Source of the DNA: Candidatus Atribacteria bacterium | Lineage (GTDB): Bacteria > Atribacterota > JS1 > SB-45 > 34-128 | Assembly (NCBI GenBank): GCA_003451675.1 | Contig: DMCY01000078.1 | Location: forward strand, 1-11,859 | Reading direction: 5' to 3' | DNA: 11,859 nt | Shown here: one piece after another, positions 5,148 through 11,859 of the stretch | Numbering within the stretch: position 1 is the stretch's first letter | How the letters are laid out: every line of letters starts with the position of its first letter | Program-made: the position numbers and the translations under genes | The notes under the pieces: generated by a model | What the model was told of the DNA's origin: nothing | The model's database searches: none | Seen by the model: only the letters and a program-made list of their open reading frames with translations

Positions 5148-6200
5148 ATGATTATTGTAATGAATAGTAAAACTGATGATGCTGATGTAGAAAAAGTGAT
5201 ACAGAAATTACACGAAATGGGGCACAAAGTACATATTTCTAAAGGAGAAAGACGGATTATCTTAGGAGTAATCGGGGATGTGGAAAATTTAGCTTCAGTG
5301 CCCTTTTATGCCTTTAATGGAGTAGAAGATATTATCCGAATTGTAAAACCTTATAAACTGGCAAGTAGAGAATTTAAAGATTTTAGTACTACCATTAAAG
5401 TAAAGGATGTAATTGTTGGAGGGGAAGAAGTAGTAGTGATGGCTGGACCTTGCGTTGTAGAAAACGAAAAACAAATATTTGAAACTGCTCATCAAGTGAA
5501 AGCCCTAGGGGCGAAAATATTGCGGGGAGGAGCTTTTAAACCTCGTACTTCTCCTTATAGTTTTCAGGGATTAGGAGAAGAAGGTTTAAAATTATTGGCT
5601 CAGGCGGGTAAAGAAGCAGGCTTGGCAGTTGTAACCGAAGTAATGTCAGTTAATCAGATTGATTTAGTCGCCAAATATACTGATATACTTCAAGTAGGTG
5701 CTCGTAATATGCAAAATTTTGTATTATTAAAAGAATTAGGTAAACTTAAAAAGCCCATACTGCTTAAAAGAGGAATGTCAGCCACTATAGAGGAGCTGTT
5801 ATTATCAGCAGAATATATTTTGTCTCAAGGAAATTACGAAGTAATATTATGTGAAAGAGGAATACGCACTTTTGAAAATTATACCCGTAATACCTTAGAT
5901 TTAAGTGCAGTTCCTGCTTTAAAGGGATTGAGTCACTTGCCGATAATAATAGATCCCAGTCACGCTACTGGTAGGTGGAGATTGGTAAGTCCAATGGCTA
6001 AAGCAGCCATAGCGGCCGGAGCAGATGGCCTGCTCATTGAAGTCCATCTTGAGCCTAAAAGTTCGCTTAGTGATGGTGCTCAAACCTTAAGACTCGATAC
6101 TTTTTCTCGATTAATGAAAGAACTCAGACCAATAATCCAGGCAGTAGGTCGAGAATTTAGCACACCTGTTGAATGCGAACTAGAGAGGATGAAAAATTAG
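5148..6200 (+). CDS. aroF: 3-Deoxy-7-phosphoheptulonate (DAHP) synthase, type I-beta with regulatory domain
   Basis: Condenses phosphoenolpyruvate and erythrose 4-phosphate, the committed step of the shikimate pathway. Residues 1 to about 70 form the ferredoxin-like domain seen in Thermotoga maritima DAHP synthase, where it closes over the active site when Tyr or Phe binds. The barrel follows, with metal ligands C102 (AGPCVVE), H272 (DPSHATG), E298 (IEVH) and D309, the same numbers as in the T. maritima enzyme; K131 lies in GGAFKPRTSPYSFQG. There is no fused chorismate mutase domain, which fits the separate aroH just upstream. AAGGAG lies at 5131-5136. The C-terminal 15 or so residues extend slightly past the usual end. 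The stop codon directly touches the aroA GTG. Confidence 0.96.
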   Translation: MIIVMNSKTDDADVEKVIQKLHEMGHKVHISKGERRIILGVIGDVENLASVPFYAFNGVEDIIRIVKPYKLASREFKDFSTTIKVKDVIVGGEEVVVMAGPCVVENEKQIFETAHQVKALGAKILRGGAFKPRTSPYSFQGLGEEGLKLLAQAGKEAGLAVVTEVMSVNQIDLVAKYTDILQVGARNMQNFVLLKELGKLKKPILLKRGMSATIEELLLSAEYILSQGNYEVILCERGIRTFENYTRNTLDLSAVPALKGLSHLPIIIDPSHATGRWRLVSPMAKAAIAAGADGLLIEVHLEPKSSLSDGAQTLRLDTFSRLMKELRPIIQAVGREFSTPVECELERMKN

Positions 6201-7484
6201 GTGGAACTTATTTTAGAAAAAGTTAGGAATTTAAAAGGAAATATATCTGTGCCGGGAGACAAATCAATTTCTCATCGATCTTTAATTTTAGGGTCTATTG
6301 CTCAAAGGGAGACTCGAATATATAATTTTTTAAGTTCCTTAGATTGTCTGAGAACTTTAGAGTGTATGCGAGCTTTAGGGGTAGAAATAAAGAGGAGTAG
6401 CAACAATTCTCTTAAGATAAAAGGCAAAGGATTGTATGGATTGCAAGAATCAAAAGATATACTTGATGTGGGAAATTCAGGGACGACCATTCGTCTCTTA
6501 ACTGGTTTGCTTAGTGGACAGGATTTTTATTCTATTTTAAATGGCGATGATTCAATCAGAAAGAGACCTATGAAAAGAGTCGTCGAGCCCCTTAGGTCAA
6601 TGGGGGCAGATATATGGGGGAGAAAAGATGGTCATTTTGCACCTTTAAGTGTTAGAGGAAATAAGCTCAATCCTCTTCACTATACTTTACCAATAGCTAG
6701 TGCTCAAGTGAAATCAGCCCTTCTATTGGCTGGTCTTTATGCAACTGGTGAGACAGTTATTAGAGAACCTCTGTCTACCAGGGACCATACTGAGAGAATG
6801 TTAGAGATTATGCAGGCAGATATAAAAATTTCTCCTCTCGAAATTAAATTGATGGGCGGAAAGGAATTAAGGGGCACGGATATTTTTATACCTGGGGATA
6901 TTTCTTCTGCTGCCTATTTTATAGCAGCTGCCAGTGTATTAGAAGGTTCCCAAATTACAATTAAACAGGTAGGGGTTAATCCTGCCAGAACCGGGATAAT
7001 CGAAATGCTAAACAAAATGGGCGCAAAAATCGATACTTTAAATTATCAGATAAAATCGAATGAACCCCAGGCTAATTTAAAGGTAGAATGCTCAGAGTTA
7101 AAAGGAATAGAGATTAAAAAAGAAAAGGTGCCTTTGTTAATTGATGAACTACCGCTACTTGCTGTTGTGGCAACTCAGGCGCGGGGTAAAACAGTAGTAA
7201 GCGGTGCAAAGGAATTAAGAGTAAAAGAAACCGATAGGATAAGGGCGATAGTCAGTGAATTAAAAAAGATGGGAGCAGATATTGAAGAAAAAGAAGATGG
7301 CTTTATAGTGGAGGGACCTTCTAAATTAAAAGGGGTAGTTTGTGAAAGTTATAATGACCACCGAATTGTTATGTCTTTAGCAGTAGCTGCTCTATTAGCC
7401 GAAGGAAAAACGGTTATAAAAAATACAGAATGTATAGATATATCTTTTCCCGGTTTTAAAGATACTTTACAAAAATTAATTTAA
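6201..7484 (+). CDS. aroA: 3-Phosphoshikimate 1-carboxyvinyltransferase (EPSP synthase)
   Basis: Transfers the enolpyruvyl group of PEP to shikimate 3-phosphate. It has the normal length of 427 residues. Landmarks: GDKSISHR (19-26, with K21 and R26), LDVGNSGTTIRL (88-99), RPMKR (122-126), SAQVK (167-171), SRDHTE-like RDHTE (194-198), D315 in LIDELPLL, KETDR (342-346) and NDHR (385-388). It resembles the Bacillus-type enzymes more than the E. coli type (GNSGTT rather than GNAGTA). The start is a GTG immediately after the aroF TAG, with GAGAGGA (6183-6189) as a somewhat distant ribosome site, so coupling to aroF translation is likely. A 218-base repeat-rich gap follows before aroE. Confidence 0.96.
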   Translation: MELILEKVRNLKGNISVPGDKSISHRSLILGSIAQRETRIYNFLSSLDCLRTLECMRALGVEIKRSSNNSLKIKGKGLYGLQESKDILDVGNSGTTIRLLTGLLSGQDFYSILNGDDSIRKRPMKRVVEPLRSMGADIWGRKDGHFAPLSVRGNKLNPLHYTLPIASAQVKSALLLAGLYATGETVIREPLSTRDHTERMLEIMQADIKISPLEIKLMGGKELRGTDIFIPGDISSAAYFIAAASVLEGSQITIKQVGVNPARTGIIEMLNKMGAKIDTLNYQIKSNEPQANLKVECSELKGIEIKKEKVPLLIDELPLLAVVATQARGKTVVSGAKELRVKETDRIRAIVSELKKMGADIEEKEDGFIVEGPSKLKGVVCESYNDHRIVMSLAVAALLAEGKTVIKNTECIDISFPGFKDTLQKLI

Positions 7485-7507
7485 TAGTATAGAAATTTCC
7501 TTCTTTT

Positions 7508-7596
7508 GTAGGGGTTCGATGCCTGTCTGCGTGCGTACACGCACAGGCAGGTATCGAACCCGCAATGAAAACGGGTCGGATAAATCCGACCCCTAC
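7508..7596. repeat. 89-bp GTAGGGG…CCCCTAC palindromic repeat, copy 3
   Basis: Same architecture and length as the copy at 4597-4685: terminal GTAGGGG/CCCCTAC, hairpin GGGTTCGAT/ATCGAACCC with inner CTGTCTG…CAGGCAG, and hairpin GGGTCGGAT/ATCCGACCC. It lies in the aroA–aroE gap and would be cotranscribed with the operon. Confidence 0.85.
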
Positions 7597-7657
7597 TTTA
7601 AAAGCAATACTTTATACGAAAAAAGTTTTAAGTTTTGAACTATCGACTAATTTTTTT

Positions 7658-7692
7658 CCTCCCTCTCGAGGGGGGAGGATTAAGGTGGGGGT
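7658..7692. repeat. GC-rich repeat ending GAGGATTAAGGTGGGGGT, copy 1
   Basis: CCTCCC/GGGAGG form a short hairpin (7658-7678). The core at 7675-7692 matches 8626-8643 at 17 of 18 positions. It is far more GC-rich than its surroundings. It abuts the aroE Shine-Dalgarno (GGAGG, 7693-7697). Confidence 0.65.
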
Positions 7693-7702
7693 GGAGGTGT
7701 AA

Positions 7703-8569
7703 ATGAAAAAAGAAATAAACGGGAAGACTAAAACAATTGGGTTGATCGGTGAAAATATAGAAAATAGTCTTTCTCCCTTTATTCACAATCAAATAATAAT
7801 TAAATATTCTTTAGACTTTTGTTATCTCCCTTTTCAAGTAAAAGAGGCAGATTTAAACAAAGCTATTCAAGGGATAAAAGCCTTGAACATAAAAGGCGTA
7901 AATGTTACTTTTCCTTATAAAGAAAAGGTAATTGAATTTTTAGATGAAGTGAAGGAATCTGCTCGGAGAATTGGAGCAGTAAATACTATTGTCAATAATA
8001 AAGGGAATCTCACCGGTTACAATACTGATTTAATTGGATTTAAAAAAAGTCTGCAGGATAATGGAAAATTTGTCATAAAAGAAAAAAATGCAGTCATTTT
8101 GGGGGCAGGAGGAGCTGCTCGTGGGGTAATTTATACTCTTTTAGAGGAAGGGATAGAAGAAATAAGTATCTTTAATCGAACTTTAAAAAAGGCTAAAAAA
8201 ATTAAGCAAGATTTTTCTCCTTTCTTCCCCCAGAGTAATATTAATATATTTTCTTTTGAGCAGGACAATATAAAAAACAAAATAAAGGAAGCCAATCTTT
8301 TGGTTAATGCTACTTCTATAGGAATGGTATGCCAGATCGATAATACTCCTTTGTCTGATGAAAAATTGTTTCACCCTAATCTCTTAGTTTACGATCTTAT
8401 CTATCATCCAGTGAAGACCCTTTTTTTAAAACAAGCGGAGAGGGCAGGAGCAAAGATAATTAATGGTTTACCGATGTTAGTTTATCAGGGCATAGAGAGT
8501 TTTTATCTCTGGACTGGCCTTAAACCAGATGGAGAAGAGATATTAGAAATAGTTAGACAAATTGCATAA
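7703..8569 (+). CDS. aroE: Shikimate dehydrogenase (NADP+)
   Basis: Reduces 3-dehydroshikimate to shikimate. At 288 residues it is a typical single-domain-pair AroE. The substrate-binding serines are S22 and S24 in NSLSPFIHNQ; the catalytic lysine is K73 in NVTFPYKEK; D109 lies in NTDLIGF. The dinucleotide fold has GAGGAARG (134-141), followed by NRT (158-160) and NATSIGM (202-208). The C-terminal GLPMLVYQG is also typical. The NRT motif suggests NADP rather than NAD. The ATG follows GGAGG (7693-7697), which lies just beside a repeat. The gene stands alone, with repeat-filled gaps on both sides, but I see no terminator in either gap. Confidence 0.95.
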   Translation: MKKEINGKTKTIGLIGENIENSLSPFIHNQIIIKYSLDFCYLPFQVKEADLNKAIQGIKALNIKGVNVTFPYKEKVIEFLDEVKESARRIGAVNTIVNNKGNLTGYNTDLIGFKKSLQDNGKFVIKEKNAVILGAGGAARGVIYTLLEEGIEEISIFNRTLKKAKKIKQDFSPFFPQSNINIFSFEQDNIKNKIKEANLLVNATSIGMVCQIDNTPLSDEKLFHPNLLVYDLIYHPVKTLFLKQAERAGAKIINGLPMLVYQGIESFYLWTGLKPDGEEILEIVRQIA

Positions 8570-8576
8570 ATTAATC

Positions 8577-8673
8577 AGTTAGTGAATGGTATTTAGTTAG
8601 CGTATCACCCCCCCCTTGCAGGGGAGAGGATCAAGGTGGGGGTTTACTAAATACTAACGACCAACGACTAACG
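8577..8673. repeat. Repeat element with GTTAGTGAAT left end and (ACTAACG)3 right end, enclosing the GC-rich core copy 2
   Basis: The left part GTTAGTGAATGGT and inner GTATTTAGT (8589-8597) mirror ACTAAATAC (8645-8653). The right end is three tandem heptamers, ACTAACG, ACCAACG and ACTAACG (8653-8673). Nested inside is the second copy of the GC-rich repeat (about 8606-8643), with the CCCC TTGCA GGGG hairpin and the GAGGATCAAGGTGGGGGT core. The same end motifs bound 2220-2518. It fills most of the aroE–aroC gap. Confidence 0.55.
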
Positions 8674-8700
8674 ATTATTTAAGGAAGGGGAGAAGTAAAA

Positions 8701-9849
8701 ATGTTAAGGTTTCTTGATGCAGGAGAATCTCATGGGAAATGTCTAATAGGAATAGTAGAAGGATTGCCAGCGGGTCTTTCCTTAAGCGAAGAAAAAATCA
8801 ATCTTAATCTAAAAAGACGTCAAGGGGGTTATGGTAGAGGTGATAGGATGAAGATTGAACAAGATCAAGTAGAGATATTATCCGGATTAGTAGAAGGGAA
8901 GACTATAGGAAGTCCTTTTGGCCTAATGATAAAAAATAAAGATTTGGAGAATTGGCAAGAAAAGGAATATCCTTCACTGACTATTCCTCGACCAGGTCAT
9001 GCTGATTTTGCCGGTGCCATAAAATATGGATTTAAAGATGTAAGAAAAGTTCTAGAAAGAGCCAGTGCTCGACAGACTGCTATGAGAGTGGCTATAGGTT
9101 CAGTAGCCAGCACTCTTTTAGAAGAGTTCAACATAGATATTTACAGTTACGTATTAAGGATTGGACAGGTTAAAGCCCGAAGGATCACTTCTTTTAATTC
9201 AAAGATTAAGACTGAGATTAACAAATCACCAGTGTATTGCATAGATGGAATAGCATCAATTGGAATGTGCAGAGAGATTGATAGAGCTCGAGAGAAAGGA
9301 GATACTTTAGGCGGGGTATTTGAGGTGCTGATTACCGGTGCTCCTATAGGCTTAGGAAGTTATGTCCATTGGGATAGGCGTCTGGACGCTCGCTTAGCTT
9401 CAGCTTTTATGAGTATACCAGGGGTAAAGGCGGTAGAAATAGGTGAAGGAATAGAGGCTACGGAGGAAAAAGGTTCGGCTGTCCATGATGAAATCTTTAC
9501 TCGCCAAGAATTAGAAAAAAATTCTTCAAGATATTATCGAAAGACTAATCGGGCTGGCGGTATAGAAGGTGGAGTGGCCAATGGAGAAAAGGTGGTAATT
9601 AGAGCTTACCTTAAACCCATACCTACTTTGATTAATCCCCTTCGTTCTATTGATTTTGACACTAAAAAAGAGACCAAGGCAATCTATCAGAGGTCTGATA
9701 TATGCGTTGTCCCGGCTGCCAGTGTAGTGGGAGAAGCGGTAGCAGCCTGGGAAATAGTGGCAGCTTTTTTGGAAAAATTTAGTGGAGATTCTTTACCGGA
9801 AATTAAGGAAAATTACAAAAACTACAAGAAGAGGCTTCAAAAGATATGA
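8701..9849 (+). CDS. aroC: Chorismate synthase
   Basis: Removes phosphate from EPSP in an anti-1,4-elimination to give chorismate, using reduced FMN. The 382 residues are the usual bacterial length. Signatures seen: GESHG (8-12, catalytic H11), RRQGGYGRGDRM (39-50), RPGHAD (97-102, H100), ERASARQTAMR (119-129), HDEIF, NRAGGIEGG and the RSDICVVPAASVV segment near the C terminus. A reductase to supply FMNH2 is not in the window. The ATG follows the purine-rich AAGGAAGGGGAG (8681-8692). The stop overlaps the aroK ATG by four bases (ATGA). Confidence 0.97.
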   Translation: MLRFLDAGESHGKCLIGIVEGLPAGLSLSEEKINLNLKRRQGGYGRGDRMKIEQDQVEILSGLVEGKTIGSPFGLMIKNKDLENWQEKEYPSLTIPRPGHADFAGAIKYGFKDVRKVLERASARQTAMRVAIGSVASTLLEEFNIDIYSYVLRIGQVKARRITSFNSKIKTEINKSPVYCIDGIASIGMCREIDRAREKGDTLGGVFEVLITGAPIGLGSYVHWDRRLDARLASAFMSIPGVKAVEIGEGIEATEEKGSAVHDEIFTRQELEKNSSRYYRKTNRAGGIEGGVANGEKVVIRAYLKPIPTLINPLRSIDFDTKKETKAIYQRSDICVVPAASVVGEAVAAWEIVAAFLEKFSGDSLPEIKENYKNYKKRLQKI

Positions 9850-10358
9850 GGAGGAATATTATTATTACAGGTTTTATGGGTACCGGTAAGAGTGTGGTAG
9901 CTAAACAATTAGCTCGAAAATTAAAAATGGAATTTATAGATACGGATCAAATTATCGAAGAAAGCCAGGGGATGAGTGTAGCAGATATTTTTGCCAGATA
10001 CGGAAAAAATTATTTTCGAGAACAAGAAAACAAATTAGTAAAAAAATTATCTCAGAAAGAAAATATGGTCATTGCGACCGGTGGGGGAACTCTGCTTTCT
10101 TTAGATAATGCCAGAATGTTAGGTCAGGCAGGAGAGATTGTATGCCTTTATGCTGATTCCCAGACTATCTATAAGCGAGTAAAAAGAAAGAACAATCGCC
10201 CCCTCCTAAAAGGAAATAATATTTTAAATAAGATTAATCATCTCTTGGAAAAAAGAAAGAAGGTGTATAATAATTTTACTATAAAAATTGATACCACTAA
10301 TTTGAGCGTTCGTGAAGTTGTAGATAAAATAATTACTCTTTTAAAGGATAAAGGGTGA
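9846..10358 (+). CDS. aroK: Shikimate kinase
   Basis: Phosphorylates the 3-hydroxyl of shikimate with ATP. At 170 residues it has the normal length. The P-loop is GFMGTGKS (9-16). Shikimate contacts are D34 in DTD, R58 in FREQE and the GGG at 79-81 (ATGGGTL). The lid arginine is in NNRPLL (R118) and a further basic site is EKRKKVY. It overlaps aroC by four bases and ends four bases before aroB, so aroC-aroK-aroB form a tightly coupled block. In Thermotoga these last two activities are fused; here they are separate proteins in the same order. Confidence 0.95.
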   Translation: MRRNIIITGFMGTGKSVVAKQLARKLKMEFIDTDQIIEESQGMSVADIFARYGKNYFREQENKLVKKLSQKENMVIATGGGTLLSLDNARMLGQAGEIVCLYADSQTIYKRVKRKNNRPLLKGNNILNKINHLLEKRKKVYNNFTIKIDTTNLSVREVVDKIITLLKDKG

Positions 10359-10362
10359 ACAG

Positions 10363-11484
10363 ATGAAAGAAATTAAAATAAAAATCATAAAAAATAACGA
10401 ATATAAGATTTGTATCAAAAATGGAATTTTAGATAATTTAGGCGAACATTTATCTAAGACAATAGAGAATAAAAGAATTATAATAATTACCAATTCTTTA
10501 GTAAATTGTCTGTATGGAGTTAAGCTATTATCTTCCTTGAAAAGGGGTGGATTTAATCCTAATTTAATAGATTTAATTGAAATATCCGATGGCGAGAAAT
10601 ATAAGTCTCTATCTACGGCAAAATATCTCTATGATGAATTATTAAAAATGAAAGCAGACCGAACCACTACCCTTATAGCTTTGGGTGGAGGAGTTATAGG
10701 AGATTTAACCGGATTTGTTGCTGCTACCTATATGAGAGGTCTGTCTCTGGTGCATATTCCCACTACTCTTTTAGCCCAGGTAGATAGCAGTATTGGGGGG
10801 AAAGTGGCAGTTGATCATCCTTTAGCTAAAAATATAATTGGGAGCTTCTATCAGCCAAAGGCAGTTTACACCGACCCCGAAGTTTTGCAAACCTTATCAG
10901 ATCAAGATATAAAGAATGGAATAGTAGAGGCTATAAAGATAGCAGTTATTAAATCTCCGGTTTTCTTTAAATGGTTAGGAGAAAACATTGATCAATTAAT
11001 AAAAAAAAATAGAGATCTACTATGTGAACTGGTTAAAGAAGCTGTTTCTTTAAAAGCGGATATAGTTTTAAAAGATCCCCGGGAAAAAGGTCTGCGCAAA
11101 ATATTAAATTTTGGTCACAGTATTGGCCATGCCCTGGAAGTAGGAGCAGGATATCAAGATTTAAGTCATGGTGAGGCAGTGGCCTTGGGTATATTAATCG
11201 AGACCAAAATAGCTCGTAACAGAGGAATATGTTCACAAGGTCTCGAAGAACAGATTAAACAAATATTATCGTTCTTACGAAATCAGGAATCCAAACCTAT
11301 ATTTAAATACATTAAAGATATAAACCATAACCAGCTCTGGGAAACCCTTACCCTGGACAAAAAAAATTCTCAAGGTAAAGTAATATTTATTCTACCAGAA
11401 GCCCTGGGGAAAGTTAGTCTAATTGATGACATAAATAAAGAAGAAGTAATAGAAGCTTTAGAAGAATATAAAAAGGTAAAATGA
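10363..11484 (+). CDS. aroB: 3-Dehydroquinate synthase
   Basis: Cyclises DAHP to 3-dehydroquinate using a transient NAD+ oxidation and a divalent metal. It has 373 residues. Landmarks: DGEKYKS (76-82), the NAD-binding ALGGGVIGDLTGFVA (106-120), RGLSLVHIPTTLLAQVDSSIGG (125-146) and the metal ligands E189 (VEAIK), H252 (NFGHSIGH) and H269 (SHGEA). The start is four bases after the aroK stop. The C terminus (EYKKVK) appears complete even though transposase-related DNA begins within 72 bases. It is the last aro gene visible, and dehydroquinate dehydratase, which uses its product, is not present. Confidence 0.96.
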   Translation: MKEIKIKIIKNNEYKICIKNGILDNLGEHLSKTIENKRIIIITNSLVNCLYGVKLLSSLKRGGFNPNLIDLIEISDGEKYKSLSTAKYLYDELLKMKADRTTTLIALGGGVIGDLTGFVAATYMRGLSLVHIPTTLLAQVDSSIGGKVAVDHPLAKNIIGSFYQPKAVYTDPEVLQTLSDQDIKNGIVEAIKIAVIKSPVFFKWLGENIDQLIKKNRDLLCELVKEAVSLKADIVLKDPREKGLRKILNFGHSIGHALEVGAGYQDLSHGEAVALGILIETKIARNRGICSQGLEEQIKQILSFLRNQESKPIFKYIKDINHNQLWETLTLDKKNSQGKVIFILPEALGKVSLIDDINKEEVIEALEEYKKVK

Positions 11485-11492
11485 AAGCCAGA

Positions 11493-11553
11493 TGCACCTC
11501 AGGTAAGGTGGTAAAATAGGGGAAGATAAACCCTAAACCCATAAGGAGGTGCA
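11493..11553 (+). repeat. Inverted repeat that could sequester the transposase ribosome site
   Basis: TGCACCTC (11493-11500) is exactly complementary to GAGGTGCA (11546-11553). The right arm overlaps the Shine-Dalgarno AAGGAGGT (11543-11550) of the IS110 gene. In RNA entering from aroB the pairing would hide the site; a transcript starting inside the loop would lack the left arm. Confidence 0.5.
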
Positions 11554-11555
11554 AG

Positions 11556-11859
11556 ATGTATTCTATAGGTATAGACGCCCATAAGAGGTATTCACAAATA
11601 ACTATTATGCAGGAGAACGGAAAGATAGTTAACCGGTATAAGGTAAATAATGATCGAAAGAGTATAAAAAGAGCCTTAAGTCGTTATAGCCAAGAGGGAG
11701 CCAAGGCTGTTCTGGAATCAGGCTGTAATTGGGGACTAATTTACGATATGGGAAGTGATGGTAATTTAGAAGGAAAAGGGGCCCATCCCTTAAAGGAAAA
11801 GGGCCTAGCCGAGGACAAGATAAAGACCGATCAAAATTCGGGTGATATCCTAACCACTG
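11556..11859 (+). CDS. IS110-family transposase, N-terminal part (possibly degenerate)
   Basis: The ATG is preceded by a near-perfect AAGGAGGT, and the frame is open to the window end (101 residues). The N-terminal YSIGIDAHK gives the first catalytic Asp (D7), VLESGCNWG gives the Glu (E54) and AHPLKEKGLAEDKIKTD gives the third acidic residue (D92) of the DEDD RuvC-like domain. The usual KTDxxDA reads KTDQNSG here, so the fourth acidic residue appears to be missing. IS110 elements use a structured bridge RNA from one non-coding end; the 71 bases between aroB and this gene are short for that, so the RNA, if present, may lie at the right end outside the window. Confidence 0.85.
   Translation, partial: MYSIGIDAHKRYSQITIMQENGKIVNRYKVNNDRKSIKRALSRYSQEGAKAVLESGCNWGLIYDMGSDGNLEGKGAHPLKEKGLAEDKIKTDQNSGDILTT

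Noticed and set aside
483..8673. The repeated palindromes as a CRISPR array
   Set aside because: The copies are kilobases apart, separated by genes, and have no regular spacers or cas genes.

Overview
This is an AT-rich bacterial window (roughly one third G+C by eye). It holds a complete gltX with two tRNA genes, a greA–sua5 pair, and a seven-gene aromatic amino acid cluster (aroH-aroF-aroA-aroE-aroC-aroK-aroB). A piece of a transposase gene sits at each end. Every complete protein gene reads on the + strand. The intergenic gaps are full of short palindromic repeats. The low G+C, Bacillus-type AroH, Thermotoga-type DAHP synthase, ISLre2 and IS110 elements and GatCAB-type tRNA-Gln suggest a Firmicutes-like or deep-branching anaerobe. 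Atribacterota is my best guess, but it rests on general resemblance and is weak.

Layout: 1-339 is the C-terminal end of an ISLre2-type transposase. 413-546 holds a promoter and a short palindromic repeat. 581-2071 is gltX, followed by tRNA-Gln(CUG), a repeat-bounded spacer, tRNA-Glu(CUC) and an intrinsic terminator. 2716-4211 is greA overlapping sua5 by one base. A 25-bp perfect palindrome (4222-4294) ends that unit. 4316-4580 is a promoter, a Tyr-rich leader peptide and a multi-helix RNA switch ending in an intrinsic terminator. 4756-11484 is the aro cluster. 11556 to the end is the start of an IS110-type transposase gene.

The main discovery is the region 4316-4580. A TTGACA/extended -10 promoter drives a 30-codon leader with a good Shine-Dalgarno, two Phe codons and five consecutive Tyr codons. 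Four mutually exclusive helices (1:2, 2:3, 3:4, 4:5) can be drawn base by base, the last being the terminator. The stop codon and Tyr run are placed so that a stalled ribosome frees strand 1 and a terminating ribosome covers it. This is a ribosome-mediated attenuator for the aro cluster, responding to charged tRNA-Tyr and perhaps tRNA-Phe. In this design an untranslated leader should read through, opposite to the classical trp attenuator.

The cluster encodes six of the seven shikimate-pathway steps plus chorismate mutase. Only 3-dehydroquinate dehydratase is missing, and an IS110 gene begins 71 bases after aroB. AroF carries an N-terminal ferredoxin-like domain of the kind that gives Tyr/Phe feedback inhibition in Thermotoga, so tyrosine may act on both transcription and enzyme activity. 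The gltX locus suggests a second theme: the tRNA-Gln has the determinants for Glu-to-Gln transamidation and the tRNA-Glu lacks them, so this GluRS is probably non-discriminating.
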